Part shown: piece by piece, positions 31,700-41,441 of the stretch
Layout: every line of letters begins with the position of its first letter
How positions within the stretch are numbered: the first letter of the stretch is position 1
Made by a program: the position numbers and the translations under genes
The notes under the pieces: model-generated
Told to the model about the DNA's origin: nothing
The model's input: only the letters and a program-made list of their open reading frames with translations
Database searches by the model: none
Assembly: GCA_947493995.1 (NCBI GenBank)
Contig: CANLTJ010000003.1
Span: 379,110 to 443,109, forward strand
Source: an uncultured Arachnia sp.
Lineage (GTDB): Bacteria; Actinomycetota; Actinomycetes; Propionibacteriales; Propionibacteriaceae
Length of the DNA: 64,000 nt
Direction: 5' to 3'

Positions 31700-32919
31700 C
31701 CGCCGAACTGGTCCGCCTCTCCCGGGAGCCACTGCAGGCGATTGTCGACACTCCGGAAGCGCTCGAGCAATGCGTCAGGGCGCTGGCAGCCGGTGAAGGG
31801 CCAATCGCTTTCGACGCTGAACGGGCGCACGGCCACAGGTACTGGCCCAAGGCTTATCTGTTCCAAATCCGACGACGTGGTGCTGGCACATGGCTCATCG
31901 ATCCGCTGCCGTTCGAGGTGAACGGCGTCGCCCGCCTCGAGGTGCTGTCAGAGACCACTGGAGATGCGCTGTGGATCGTGCATGCCGCGAGCCAGGATCT
32001 GCCGAGCATGCGCGACGACGGCATCAGGCCCCGTCGCCTCTTCGACACGGAACTGGCGGCACGATTGCTCGGCGAGCCCTCCGCGGGTCTCGGCCCTCTC
32101 ATGGAACGCAAGCTCGGCATTCGTCTGGAGAAGGCACACTCGGCGGACAACTGGGCCACCCGACCACTGCCGGAGTCATGGCTCCACTACGCAGCCCTCG
32201 ACGTGGACTACCTTCTGGAACTGCAGGAAGTGCTGGCAGGCGAGCTGGAGGCAATGGGACGACTGGAGTGGGCGGAAGAGGAATTTGCCGCCATCCTGAC
32301 TCAGTTCCTTGCACCGCCGGTTCCCAGAGTTGATCCATGGCGCCGACTGAAGGGCATCACATCCCTCAAGTCCCCGCGCCAGCTCGCCGTTGCCCGGGCT
32401 CTGTGGACTGAACGCGACACCATCGCCCGGGCCCGCGACAGGCCACCCGGTCGCATCCTCCCGGACCCGGCCATCGTCGACCTCGCCGCTCGGGTTCGAT
32501 CCGCCGGTCCACTTCCGGGACCCGCGGACATGGCCTCGATCAAGGGTTTTCAGCACCGAACGGCCCAACGGTTCCGCTCCCACTGGTTGCGCGCCCTTGC
32601 CGCAGTCGATTCGATGACGCACGACGACTATCCAGCGCGACGCGCACCGTCCGACGGACTGCCACACCCCCGGACCTGGGACCGCCATCACCCGGAGGCG
32701 GCCGAGCTGTGGTGGCAGGTGAAGGCCGCCGTGGACGAACTCGGATGCGAGCTTGGCCTTCAGCCCAGCCTCGTGGCCACCCCGGCCATCATCCAGCGGG
32801 TGGTGTTCGACCACGCGCAGGAGCCGGACTTCGCCGAAGCGCTGCGTCGTCACGGCGCTCGCGAATGGCAGATCGAGTTCCTCGCCCCATTGCTCAACGA
32901 GGTTTCAGGTCGCTCCTGA
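31696..32919 (+). CDS. RNase D-like 3'-5' exonuclease with HRDC domain
   Basis: 407 residues from GTG 31696. DEDD exonuclease residues: FDAERAHG (Asp-Glu), HAASQDLPSM, and YAALDVDYLLEL (Tyr...Asp). An HRDC helical domain follows from about residue 210 (LARALWTERDTIARARDRPPGRILPD) and a second HRDC-like part near the C-terminus. RNase D trims the 3' ends of tRNA and other stable RNA. The 3' end overlaps convergent dxs by 26 bases. Confidence 0.9.
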   Translation: MTAELVRLSREPLQAIVDTPEALEQCVRALAAGEGPIAFDAERAHGHRYWPKAYLFQIRRRGAGTWLIDPLPFEVNGVARLEVLSETTGDALWIVHAASQDLPSMRDDGIRPRRLFDTELAARLLGEPSAGLGPLMERKLGIRLEKAHSADNWATRPLPESWLHYAALDVDYLLELQEVLAGELEAMGRLEWAEEEFAAILTQFLAPPVPRVDPWRRLKGITSLKSPRQLAVARALWTERDTIARARDRPPGRILPDPAIVDLAARVRSAGPLPGPADMASIKGFQHRTAQRFRSHWLRALAAVDSMTHDDYPARRAPSDGLPHPRTWDRHHPEAAELWWQVKAAVDELGCELGLQPSLVATPAIIQRVVFDHAQEPDFAEALRRHGAREWQIEFLAPLLNEVSGRS

Positions 32920-34840
32920 GGCCATCGGGGGCGGGCTGCGACTTCTCGGTGAGAGCGCCGTCGCTGACGATGTGCTCCAGCACCTGGCGGGCCACGTCGC
33001 GGCCGGTGAGTCCCAGGTCCTCCAGGACCTCGTCACGGCTACCGTGCTGCAGGAATCGTTGTGGAACGCCGAAGGCGAGAACCGGAGTGGCCACGGCCTG
33101 GCTCAACAGCGCGGACCGCAATCGTTCCCCGACTCCCCCGGCCACCATGTTGTCCTCGATGCTGACCACGAGAGCGTATTCGGCACAGAGACCGACCAGT
33201 CCGTCACTGATCGGCACGCACCACAGTGGATCGGCCACCGTGCAGGCGAATCCCTGCTTCTCCAGACGGTGCGCGACATCCAGGGCGATGCCCGCAAATT
33301 GGCCGTATCCGAGGATCAGGACCCGGGCGTCCGGATGGGTGTGGAGGATGTCCACCCTGTCGCGGCCCTCGCCTCGATGTGAGATGGCCGGCATCTCGTC
33401 GGGAAGGCGCTCCTTGGAGTAGCGCACCACCGTCGGCCTGTCATCAACCGTGACAGCTCGTTCCAGCGCGGCCACCATCCGGGGCTGGTCCCTGGGGGCC
33501 GAAATCTCGATGGTGGGCACGAGCCCGAGCAGGGACAGGTCCCACATCCCGTTGTGACTCGGACCATCGGTGCCCGTGATCCCTGAACGGTCCAGCGCGA
33601 ACGTCACGCCCTTGTTGTGGAGAGCGGCATCCATCAGGACCTGGTCGAACGCTCGGTTGAGGAATGTGGCGTACAGTGCGACCACCGGATGCAGGCCGGC
33701 GGTCGCCAGGCCTGATGCGGCGACGACGGCGTGCTGCTCCGCAATGCCCACGTCGATCGTCCGGTCCGGGAAGGCAGCGGCAAACCGGCCCAGCCCAACG
33801 GGATGCAGCATCGCCGCGGTGATCGCCACCACATCCTTGCGCCTGTGACCGATCTGGACCATCGATTCGGCGAAGGCGTCCGTCCATGTGGCCTGCACCG
33901 ATGCGGACAGGGGCTCGCCGGTGAACTCGTTGATCCTGCCCACCGCGTGGAACCGGTCCTCCTCGTTCTCCTCGGCAGCCTTGAAACCCTTGCCCTTGCG
34001 TGTCATGCAGTGAACAATGACCGGCCCCTCGTACTGGCGGGCCTGCTCCAAGTGACCGATCACGGCCCCGATGTCGTGACCGTCGATGGGGCCGACGTAC
34101 TTGATGCCCAAGTCGGAGAACATGCCCTCCGGCACCAGGACGTCCTTCACGCCGGTCTTGAATCCGTGCATGAGATCGTATGCGGGACGGCCGACGACGG
34201 GCAGTCCCGTGACGCGATGCTTGATGAAGCTGAGGGTTTTCTCGTACTTCTTGTGGGTGCGCAGCCCCGCCAGCTGGTTGGCCAGTCCCCCGACAGTCGG
34301 GGTGTAGGAGCGTCCGTTGTCGTTGACGACGATGACGAGTTTGACGCCCTGGCGCAGGGCGATGTTGTTCAACGCCTCCCAGGCCATGCCGCCGGTCAGG
34401 GCGCCGTCGCCCACCACGACGACGACGGTGCGATCCTCGCCCCGCAGCTGGAATCCATGTGCCAGGCCGGCACCCCAGGACAGCGAGGTGGAGGCGTGTG
34501 AGTTGGAGACCCAGTCATGCTCGGATTCTGCGGGATCCGGATACCCGGACAAACCTCCCTGTTGCCGCAGGGTGTCGAATCCTGCCAGGCGCCCGGTGAG
34601 CATTTTGTGCACGTAGCTCTGATGCCCGGTGTCGAAGATGATCGGGTCCCTCGGGGAAGTGAACACACGGTGCAGACCAATCGTGAGCTCGACCACTCCC
34701 AGGTTGGGTCCGAGATGCCCTCCGGTACGGCTGACCTTGGTGACCAGGAAGGACCGGATCTCCTCAGCCAATTCCACGAGCTGAGCACGTGTCAACGCCC
34801 GAAGGTCCTGAGGGCTTGAAATCCTGTCCAACAACGGCAT
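32894..34840 (-). CDS. dxs: 1-deoxy-D-xylulose-5-phosphate synthase
   Basis: 648 residues. Transketolase-type TPP enzyme: GHQSYVHKMLTGR, TPP-binding VGDGALTGGMAWEALNNIA, glutamate region DVGIAEQHAVVAASG, and C-terminal domain. It joins pyruvate and glyceraldehyde 3-phosphate as the first step of the MEP isoprenoid pathway. It starts on a leaderless promoter. Confidence 0.97.
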   Translation of the reverse strand: MPLLDRISSPQDLRALTRAQLVELAEEIRSFLVTKVSRTGGHLGPNLGVVELTIGLHRVFTSPRDPIIFDTGHQSYVHKMLTGRLAGFDTLRQQGGLSGYPDPAESEHDWVSNSHASTSLSWGAGLAHGFQLRGEDRTVVVVVGDGALTGGMAWEALNNIALRQGVKLVIVVNDNGRSYTPTVGGLANQLAGLRTHKKYEKTLSFIKHRVTGLPVVGRPAYDLMHGFKTGVKDVLVPEGMFSDLGIKYVGPIDGHDIGAVIGHLEQARQYEGPVIVHCMTRKGKGFKAAEENEEDRFHAVGRINEFTGEPLSASVQATWTDAFAESMVQIGHRRKDVVAITAAMLHPVGLGRFAAAFPDRTIDVGIAEQHAVVAASGLATAGLHPVVALYATFLNRAFDQVLMDAALHNKGVTFALDRSGITGTDGPSHNGMWDLSLLGLVPTIEISAPRDQPRMVAALERAVTVDDRPTVVRYSKERLPDEMPAISHRGEGRDRVDILHTHPDARVLILGYGQFAGIALDVAHRLEKQGFACTVADPLWCVPISDGLVGLCAEYALVVSIEDNMVAGGVGERLRSALLSQAVATPVLAFGVPQRFLQHGSRDEVLEDLGLTGRDVARQVLEHIVSDGALTEKSQPAPDGLRSDLKPR

Positions 34841-34846
34841 GTCGCC

Positions 34847-34852
34847 ATGCTA
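34847..34852 (-). promoter_or_regulatory. Leaderless -10 element (TAGCAT) for dxs
   Basis: TAGCAT, 6 nt, ATG 34840 on the minus strand. Confidence 0.5.
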
Positions 34853-34895
34853 CTGGGTGGTTTCGACGACCGAAGGGAATCCCGACGGAGCGGCG

Positions 34896-35294
34896 TCACA
34901 GTTTTGGCGTGAACCTCACATCCCGCAGCGCTTGTTCCACCAACGACACCGCCCTCACCTGCCGAACCATGCGGGCCTCCTCGGCCTGCAGCACCGCCAC
35001 TGCCGCGTCCACGGTGGCTGTCTCCACCCAGCCGACGAGATCCGGGCGGGCGCCGGCCAGATTGTCCTGGGTGGCCACCAGCTGGCTGGAAACGAACTGC
35101 CGGGCAAAGCGTGCCAGTACGACTGGATGCTTCAGCAGCACGGGGTAGGCGCGGTAGTCGGGAGGACAGCAGTCGAGCAGGAACGATGTGGCCGTCCGTA
35201 TCCATCCCTGCGAGCCCGGTGGCCTCACGACGGCTGGCCACCCCGGCGGCACCCACACTCTGATCACTGCCTCTTCATCGAACATGTGTTCCAT
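34896..35294 (-). CDS. Conserved actinobacterial protein of unknown function
   Basis: 132 residues from ATG 35294, with AGGATG upstream. N-terminal MFDEEAVIRVWVPPGWPAVV, then LLDCCPPDYRAYPVLLKHPVVLARFARQF and a long helix. No catalytic motif is evident. A protein of this kind is often found by acnA or dxs in actinobacteria, to my recollection. The aconitase terminator lies just upstream, so it is transcribed on its own. Confidence 0.7.
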   Translation of the reverse strand: MEHMFDEEAVIRVWVPPGWPAVVRPPGSQGWIRTATSFLLDCCPPDYRAYPVLLKHPVVLARFARQFVSSQLVATQDNLAGARPDLVGWVETATVDAAVAVLQAEEARMVRQVRAVSLVEQALRDVRFTPKL

Positions 35295-35332
35295 TACATC
35301 CTGAAGCACTGACAAATCCAAGAGGCGACCGA

Positions 35333-35374
35333 GAAAACACTGCGGCCCCACATCCTCGTGGATGTGGGGCCGCA
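35333..35374 (-). terminator. Rho-independent terminator of acnA
   Basis: A perfect 15-bp stem (TGCGGCCCCACATCC and its complement) with a TCGT loop, followed on the minus strand by GTGTTTTCTC. It starts 22 nt after the aconitase stop. Confidence 0.85.
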
Positions 35375-35396
35375 TGTGCAGTGTCGGAAACGAGCG

Positions 35397-38231
35397 TCAG
35401 GCAGCAGCCGCCAGGTTGCGCAGGACGTACTGCATGATTCCGCCGTTGAGGTAGTAGCTGCGCTCTCCAGGAGTGTCGATCCGGACCAGCGCATCGAAAG
35501 TGACCGTGGAACCGTCGGGCTTCTCGGCGGTGACCTTCACCGTCTCCGGGGTGTCTCCGTCGTTGAGGCCGGTGACCCCCTCGACCGAGAATGTCTCCTC
35601 CCCCGTGAGTCCGAGCGAGTCCGCGGTATCGCCCTCGGGGAACTGCAGTGGGAGGACGCCCATACCGATGAGGTTGGAACGATGGATCCGTTCGTAGCTC
35701 TCGGCAATCACGGCACGCACGCCGAGCAGGGCGGTACCCTTCGCCGCCCAGTCACGCGAGCTTCCCGAGCCGTACTCCTTGCCCGCCAGCACCACCAGTG
35801 GCACGCCAGCCTCGCCGTAGGAGACCGCCGCGTCATAGACGGAGGTGACGGGGCCGCCGTCGGCCGTGAAGTCCCGCGTGTAGCCACCCTCGGTACCGGG
35901 GGCGATCTGGTTCCGGAGCCGGATGTTGGCGAAGGTGCCGCGAATCATGACTTCGTGGTTCCCACGGCGCGAGCCGTAGGAGTTGAAGTCGCGACGTTCC
36001 ACGCCGTTGGCCTTCAGGTAGGCACCCGCTGGGGAGTCCTCCTTGATGCTGCCGGCCGGGGAGATGTGGTCAGTGGTGACCGAATCGCCCAGTTTCAGCA
36101 GTACACGAGCGCCCGTGATGTCGTGTGCCGGCTCCGGCTCGGCCGGCATGCCGTCGAAGTACGGGGGCTTGCGCACGTAGGTGGAGTCTTCCTCCCAGGC
36201 GAAGGTCTCACCGTCGGGGGTGGACAGGGACCGCCACCGCTCGTCACCGGCGAAGACATCGGCATAGCGGGTGGTGAACATCTCGGCACTGATGGAACTG
36301 CCGACGACCTCCTCGATCTCCGCTCCCGATGGCCAGATGTCGCGCATGTAGACGTCGTTGCCGGACTTGTCCTGACCGATGGGTTCGGTGAACAGGTCGA
36401 TGTCCATGGTGCCCGCGATGGCGTAGATGATGACCAGCATGGGTGATGCCAGGTAGTTCATCTGCACGTCGGGGTTGATGCGTCCCTCGAAGTTGCGGTT
36501 GCCCGAGAGGACGGCCGCCGCCGCCAGGTCGTGTTCGTTGATGGCGCGGGACACCTCGGGGATGAGGGGACCGGAGTTGCCGATGCACGTGGTGCAGCCG
36601 TAGCCCACCAGATTGAAGCCCAGGGCGTCGAGATACTCCGTCAGACCTGCCTTCTCGAAGTAGTCGGTGACCACTTGCGAGCCCGGGGCCAGCGACGTCT
36701 TCACCCAGGGCTTGCGCTCCAGCCCCTTCTCCACCGCCTTCTTGGCCACCAGCGCGGCTCCGATCATGACGCTGGGGTTGGAGGTGTTCGTGCAGGACGT
36801 GATGGATGCGATGGTGACGGCGCCGTGGTCCAGCTCGAATTCCGTACCGTCCGCCAGCGTGACGGGGACACGATTGCTGACACGGTCCTTGACATCGCCG
36901 TTGCCCAGTTCGATCGGCGGTGGTGAATCATCCTCGTCCGTCGGATCCGTTCCCGTGGGATCGGAGGCGATCATCGTCTGCTTCACGGTCTTGTCGTAGC
37001 TGGAGTACCGCGATGGCGCCGCGGGGTCCACCTCGGGTTCGCCGACGAACGTGGCCACGGACTCCCGGAAGGCCTTCTTCGCATGATCCAGCCTGATGCG
37101 ATCCTGCGGCCGACGGGGACCGGCGATGGAGGGAACCACCGTGGAGAGATCCAGTTCGATGTACTCGGAGTAGGTGGGTTCGTTGTTCGCGTCGTGCCAG
37201 AGTCCCTGCTCCTTCGAGTAGGCCTCCACAAGTGCCAGCTGGTGCTCGTCGCGGCCGGTGAGCCGCATGTACTCGACGGTCTGGTCGTCGATGGGAAAGA
37301 TGGCGATCGTGGAGCCGTACTCCGGGCTCATGTTGCCGATGGTGGCGCGGTTGGCCAGCGGCACCTCGCCGACGCCGTCGCCGTAGAACTCGACAAATTT
37401 GCCCACCACCTTGTGCTCGCGCAGCATCTCGGTGATCGTGAGCACGAGGTCGGTGGCGGTGGTGCCCTCCGACAGCTTGCCGGTGAGCTTGAAGCCCACC
37501 ACGCGTGGGATGAGCATGGAGACGGGCTGACCGAGCATGGCGGCCTCTGCCTCGATACCGCCCACGCCCCAGCCGAGGACGCCGAGTCCATTCACCATCG
37601 TGGTGTGCGAGTCGGTGCCGACGCACGTGTCCGGATAGGCCTGGAGGACGCCGTTGACTTCACGGGGGAAGATCACCCGGGCCAGGTTCTCGATGTTGAC
37701 CTGGTGCACAATGCCGGTGCCCGGGGGGACCACCTTGAAGTCGTCAAAGGCATCCTGGCCCCACCGCAGGAACTGATAGCGCTCGCGGTTGCGCTGGTAC
37801 TCGATGTCCGTGTTCTGCTCGAATGCGCCCTGGATGCCGAAGACCTCAGTGATGACCGAGTGGTCGATGACCATCTCGGCCGGGGAGAGCGGGTTGATCT
37901 TGGCGGCATCGCCTCCGAGCGCCTCGACGGCCTCACGCATCGTGGCGAGATCCACCACGCAGGGCACACCCGTGAAGTCCTGCATGATGACGCGGGCGGG
38001 AGTGAACTGGATCTCCTGGTTCGGCTGCGCATTCGCGTCCCAGTTCCCCAGGGCTGTGATGTGCTCCGCGGTGATGTTGGCGCCGTCCTCGGTGCGAAGG
38101 AGATTCTCCAGCAGCACCTTCAGACTGAAGGGCAACTTGTCGTGCCCCTCGACCGCATCCACGCGGAAGATCTCGTAGGTGGTTCCCTCCACGTCCAGGG
38201 TGGTCTGGGCCCCAAAGCTGTTGATGCTCAT
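35397..38231 (-). CDS. acnA: Aconitate hydratase (aconitase A)
   Basis: 944 residues, long for AcnA but usual in actinobacteria, the extra length lying around residues 420-450 (an acidic [12 protein letters not shown] loop). The three cluster ligands are in [10 protein letters not shown] and [12 protein letters not shown]. The C-terminal swivel domain has [10 protein letters not shown]. It interconverts citrate and isocitrate in the TCA cycle with a 4Fe-4S cluster that is oxygen sensitive. AAGGAGAG precedes ATG 38231. A 14-bp palindrome lies 30 nt upstream. Confidence 0.97.
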   Translation of the reverse strand: MSINSFGAQTTLDVEGTTYEIFRVDAVEGHDKLPFSLKVLLENLLRTEDGANITAEHITALGNWDANAQPNQEIQFTPARVIMQDFTGVPCVVDLATMREAVEALGGDAAKINPLSPAEMVIDHSVITEVFGIQGAFEQNTDIEYQRNRERYQFLRWGQDAFDDFKVVPPGTGIVHQVNIENLARVIFPREVNGVLQAYPDTCVGTDSHTTMVNGLGVLGWGVGGIEAEAAMLGQPVSMLIPRVVGFKLTGKLSEGTTATDLVLTITEMLREHKVVGKFVEFYGDGVGEVPLANRATIGNMSPEYGSTIAIFPIDDQTVEYMRLTGRDEHQLALVEAYSKEQGLWHDANNEPTYSEYIELDLSTVVPSIAGPRRPQDRIRLDHAKKAFRESVATFVGEPEVDPAAPSRYSSYDKTVKQTMIASDPTGTDPTDEDDSPPPIELGNGDVKDRVSNRVPVTLADGTEFELDHGAVTIASITSCTNTSNPSVMIGAALVAKKAVEKGLERKPWVKTSLAPGSQVVTDYFEKAGLTEYLDALGFNLVGYGCTTCIGNSGPLIPEVSRAINEHDLAAAAVLSGNRNFEGRINPDVQMNYLASPMLVIIYAIAGTMDIDLFTEPIGQDKSGNDVYMRDIWPSGAEIEEVVGSSISAEMFTTRYADVFAGDERWRSLSTPDGETFAWEEDSTYVRKPPYFDGMPAEPEPAHDITGARVLLKLGDSVTTDHISPAGSIKEDSPAGAYLKANGVERRDFNSYGSRRGNHEVMIRGTFANIRLRNQIAPGTEGGYTRDFTADGGPVTSVYDAAVSYGEAGVPLVVLAGKEYGSGSSRDWAAKGTALLGVRAVIAESYERIHRSNLIGMGVLPLQFPEGDTADSLGLTGEETFSVEGVTGLNDGDTPETVKVTAEKPDGSTVTFDALVRIDTPGERSYYLNGGIMQYVLRNLAAAA

Positions 38232-38260
38232 TGACTCTCCTTGTCACTCACCATCATTTG

Positions 38261-38274
38261 TCTTGATATCAAGA
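38261..38274. promoter_or_regulatory. 14-bp perfect palindrome upstream of acnA
   Basis: TCTTGATATCAAGA, extended imperfectly on each side, in an AT-rich patch that likely holds the acnA promoter. Such dyads suit MarR/TetR-type dimers. In Streptomyces aconitase is controlled by the MarR-family TamR; whether this is such a site is inference. Confidence 0.55.
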
Positions 38275-38359
38275 TAACATGCGGTTGTCGTGCTCGTCGT
38301 CGTCAGCCGCTCGGGTCCAAGTCTAGGCCCGCCCGGCCCTTTGCGGGGGCGCTCGCGGC

Positions 38360-39526
38360 TCAGTCGTTGCGGGTCGCCGGACTGGGACGCAGAATTGCCA
38401 CGCACTCCACGTGGTGGGTCATCGGGAAAAGGTCGAAGGCCTCGATGGAATCGGGCTCATACCCCGTGGCGGAGAACGTGGCAAGATCCCGGGCGAGGGC
38501 CGACGGGTCGCAGGCAACATAAGCGATGGCGCGGGGCCGCAGCCCCGCGATTCGCTGCACCACACCAGCGCCCGCCCCTCTTCGAGGAGGATCAAGCACG
38601 ACGAGGTCTGCCTTGGTCGGAAACGAGGCAGTGTGCGCCTCCACTGCACCGGCGATGAAGCGGGCCCCTATGACGTTGCGTCGTGCATGGGCGATGGCGG
38701 TGCGGGAACCCTCGATGCCCAGCACGCTGCATCCCGCGTCGTCCAGGACCGCCGCGAAGAGCCCAACACCGCAGTAGAGGTCCACTGCGCTCTCCCCCGG
38801 TTGCGGATCCAACCCACGCAGGACAGCCTCTGTCAGGACGTCGGCGGCCCGGGGGTGCACCTGCCAGAAGCCGTCGGCATCCACGTCGAATCGTCTCCCT
38901 GCGGCATGCTCCTGGACCACGGCCGTTCCACGCAGCACCGTGCCCTCGGCCAGGGCCGTCACTTGGTCTGCCGACACGACCACGCGCAGTTCTCCTCCGC
39001 TCCCGGACAATCGCGCGAGTTCCGTGACGTCCGGGCCGGGTGCCGCCACAAGACAGCCCTGCTCAGGGAGCGGCACAATCGTGTTCGATCGTCGGGCTCT
39101 GAGCCCCACCTGTCCGTCCTCGTCGACGGCATAACGCATACGGGTTCGCCAGCCCAGTATGGGAGCGACTTCCTGGACGCTCCCATCCCAGGTGATCCCC
39201 GCGAGCCGGAGGAGTTGCTCAGCCACCACTGCTGTCTTCAGGTCCCGTTGCAGGGAGGCAGAGGCATGCTGCCAGTCGCACCCGCCGCACTGCTCAGCGA
39301 TGGGGCATGGAGGCTGCACCCGGCCGGGTGCAGGCTCCAGCACCTCGACGACGCGGCCGCGGTCGAACTTCTTCGTCTCTTGTGTGATCTCCACCGACAC
39401 CAACTCACCGGGCAGGCCTCCAGTGACGAACACCACCTTGTTCCGCACCCTGCCCACCACAGCCCCGCCATGCGCCACGCGCACGAGGGACACGACGGGA
39501 TGGTGGGGGTGGCGGGGCGTGGTCAC
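38360..39526 (-). CDS. TrmA/RumA-family RNA 5-methyluridine methyltransferase
   Basis: 388 residues from GTG 39526. N-terminal TRAM-like domain (VVFVTGGLPGELVSVEI), an iron-sulfur-type cysteine set CPIAEQCGGCDWQH, SAM motif VDLYCGVGLFAAVL, LDPPRRGAG, and the catalytic cysteine in YVACDPSALARDL. The enzyme methylates uridine C5 in tRNA or rRNA; the target is unknown. Next to the TrkA pair it matches the Rv2689c position. It has a leaderless promoter. Confidence 0.93.
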   Translation of the reverse strand: MTTPRHPHHPVVSLVRVAHGGAVVGRVRNKVVFVTGGLPGELVSVEITQETKKFDRGRVVEVLEPAPGRVQPPCPIAEQCGGCDWQHASASLQRDLKTAVVAEQLLRLAGITWDGSVQEVAPILGWRTRMRYAVDEDGQVGLRARRSNTIVPLPEQGCLVAAPGPDVTELARLSGSGGELRVVVSADQVTALAEGTVLRGTAVVQEHAAGRRFDVDADGFWQVHPRAADVLTEAVLRGLDPQPGESAVDLYCGVGLFAAVLDDAGCSVLGIEGSRTAIAHARRNVIGARFIAGAVEAHTASFPTKADLVVLDPPRRGAGAGVVQRIAGLRPRAIAYVACDPSALARDLATFSATGYEPDSIEAFDLFPMTHHVECVAILRPSPATRND

Positions 39527-39532
39527 GCCCCC

Positions 39533-39538
39533 ACAGTA
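39533..39538 (-). promoter_or_regulatory. Leaderless -10 element (TACTGT) for the TrmA-family gene
   Basis: TACTGT, 6 nt, GTG 39526 on the minus strand. Confidence 0.5.
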
Positions 39539-39665
39539 GACGTCCCTCCGGTTGACAAGCCGAAAGGACCTTGCACCACGACGGGTGTGGTGCGGTAGCG
39601 TCAGCACTGCTGATTGTTCGCCGTCGACGATCACCATCAGTCACGCAACACCAGGAGGCTTCACC

Positions 39666-40349
39666 GTGCACATCGTCATCATGGGTTGCGGTCGTGTGGG
39701 CTCGATGTTGGCTCGCGGGCTGGAGAAGCGCGGTCACAGCGTCGCAGTGGTGGACGCCAATGAGGAGGCGTTCCACCGCCTGGGTGACGATTTCCAGGGC
39801 ACCAGGGTCAAGGGTGTCGGTTTTGATCGAGAAGTGTTGGAGCGGGCCGGCATCCGTCAGGCCGACGGCTTCGCTGCCGTTTCCAGTGGGGACAATTCCA
39901 ACATTCTGGCCGCCCGCGTGGTGAGCGAGTGCTACCGGGTGGAGAACGTGGTGGCCCGCATCTACGACCAGGGACGTGCCGCCGTCTACGAACGGCTTGG
40001 CATCAATACCGTCGCCACCGTCCGTTGGACCGTGGGGCAGGTGATGCGCCGTTTGCTGCCCGAAGGCAGTGAACCAGTGTGGCGGGATCCCTCGGGGAAC
40101 GTGCATCTGCTGCAGGTCTTCGTGAACAACGAATGGGTGGGCCGTCGGATCCGTGATCTGTCGGCGGCGGCCAGAGCACCCATCCCGTTCCTCGTGCGCG
40201 TTGGTAAGGGCATCGTCCCGGACGCGGAGACGGTGTTCCAGGACGGAGACATGATCTACGTCGCATGCAACACGGATCACACCTCGGACATCGAGACGCT
40301 CTTCGCCGAACCCCCCGGCAGACATGCGGCTCCACCGGCCAGGCACTAG
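39666..40349 (+). CDS. ceoB: TrkA-family potassium-uptake regulator, CeoB type
   Basis: 227 residues from GTG 39666, preceded by AGGAGG. TrkA-N (RCK) Rossmann domain with MGCGRVGSMLARGLEKRGHSVAVVD, and a TrkA-C domain after about residue 135. It binds NAD(H) or nucleotides and gates K+ uptake by a membrane partner. Mycobacteria have the same pair (ceoB, ceoC) by a membrane permease; no permease lies in this window. Confidence 0.92.
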   Translation: MHIVIMGCGRVGSMLARGLEKRGHSVAVVDANEEAFHRLGDDFQGTRVKGVGFDREVLERAGIRQADGFAAVSSGDNSNILAARVVSECYRVENVVARIYDQGRAAVYERLGINTVATVRWTVGQVMRRLLPEGSEPVWRDPSGNVHLLQVFVNNEWVGRRIRDLSAAARAPIPFLVRVGKGIVPDAETVFQDGDMIYVACNTDHTSDIETLFAEPPGRHAAPPARH

Positions 40350-40364
40350 GAGAGGACACATCAG

Positions 40365-41042
40365 ATGCGCGTCGCCATTGCAGGGGCTGGCAACGTCGGG
40401 CGATCGATCGCCCGCGAGTTGATCGCCAATGGACATCAGGTGCTTCTCATCGAACGGGATCCCAGGGCCATCAAGCGGGACACCGTACCCGGCGCTGAGT
40501 GGTTCCAGGCGGATGCCTGCGAGTTGCAGACGCTGGAGGAGACCGGACTCGAGAACTGCGACGTCAGCATCGCGGCCACCGGTGATGACAAGGCCAACCT
40601 GGTGTACTCACTTCTCACGAAGACGGAGTTCGGGGTGCCTCGCACTGTGGGCCGCGTGAATCACCCTGGCAACGAGTGGATGTTCGACGACGTGTGGGGT
40701 GTGGACGTCGCGGTCTCCACGCCGCGCATCATGTCCGCGCTCGTGGAGGAAGCTGTGGCCACTGGAGATCTGGTGCGTCTGTTCACCTTCACCAAGTCCA
40801 CCACCAACCTGTCCGAGTTGCGGTTGCCGGCCGATTCCCCGCATGTGGGACGCCAGGTGCGTGAGCTTGTGATGCCGCCCGAAGCAGTTCTGGTGTCCAT
40901 CATCCGCGACGGTGTCCCGGTGGTCCCGGAGCCGGAAGCGATTCTGGGCGCTGACAACGAGCTGCTGTTCGTCGTGAGTCAGGAAGCTGAAGCGAAGTTG
41001 GCGGCCATGTTCATCAAAGAGGAGCAGCCCGCTGAGGACTGA
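40365..41042 (+). CDS. ceoC: TrkA-family potassium-uptake regulator, CeoC type
   Basis: 225 residues. Rossmann motif IAGAGNVGRSIARELIANGH, acidic residue in LLIERDP, and a TrkA-C domain (VLVSIIRDGVPVVPEPEAIL). It starts 15 nt after the first TrkA gene and is preceded by AGGAGAGGAC. The two proteins probably form a mixed gating ring for a K+ transporter encoded elsewhere. Confidence 0.92.
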   Translation: MRVAIAGAGNVGRSIARELIANGHQVLLIERDPRAIKRDTVPGAEWFQADACELQTLEETGLENCDVSIAATGDDKANLVYSLLTKTEFGVPRTVGRVNHPGNEWMFDDVWGVDVAVSTPRIMSALVEEAVATGDLVRLFTFTKSTTNLSELRLPADSPHVGRQVRELVMPPEAVLVSIIRDGVPVVPEPEAILGADNELLFVVSQEAEAKLAAMFIKEEQPAED

Positions 41043-41072
41043 TGTGTCACGACCCGTCGGGTTCGTCCGTGT

Positions 41073-41441
41073 TCAGTAGAGGATCTCGAATTCGGGGTTG
41101 AAGATGATCTGGCGGCCCTCCTCCTCACTGAGGCGACCTGTCACGAGAAGATCTCTGCCGGGCGTCATGCATTCGATACGCCGCCGCCCCATCCAGATCA
41201 GGTTGACAGTGCCAGTGCCGTCATCGAGAACTGCTTCCAGCCAGGGCGTGCTGGAGTCGGTCACCGAGGTCACCGTGCCACGCACCGTCACCTTCTGACG
41301 CACCCTGCACTCATTCAACGGCACCGCCCCGGCGGCGCGAGCCTGATCGGCCCGGGCTTCCGCTTCCTGCTGCTCAGGGCTCAGCAGGAACCGACGAAGC
41401 CGCTGACCAAGCGATTTACGCCGCGGTTCCTGCTCGGTCAT
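41073..41441 (-). CDS. OB-fold nucleic-acid binding domain protein (Rv2694c type)
   Basis: 122 residues. Basic N-terminal helix followed by an OB fold (VTVRGTVTSVTDSS, WLEAVLDDGTGTVNLIWMGRRRI, LVTGRLSE). Its ATG overlaps the stop of the DUF3710 gene by 4 bases. It is last in the DUF3093-dut-DUF3710-OB operon, the mycobacterial Rv2698-Rv2694c order. Biochemical role unknown. Confidence 0.85.
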   Translation of the reverse strand: MTEQEPRRKSLGQRLRRFLLSPEQQEAEARADQARAAGAVPLNECRVRQKVTVRGTVTSVTDSSTPWLEAVLDDGTGTVNLIWMGRRRIECMTPGRDLLVTGRLSEEEGRQIIFNPEFEILY

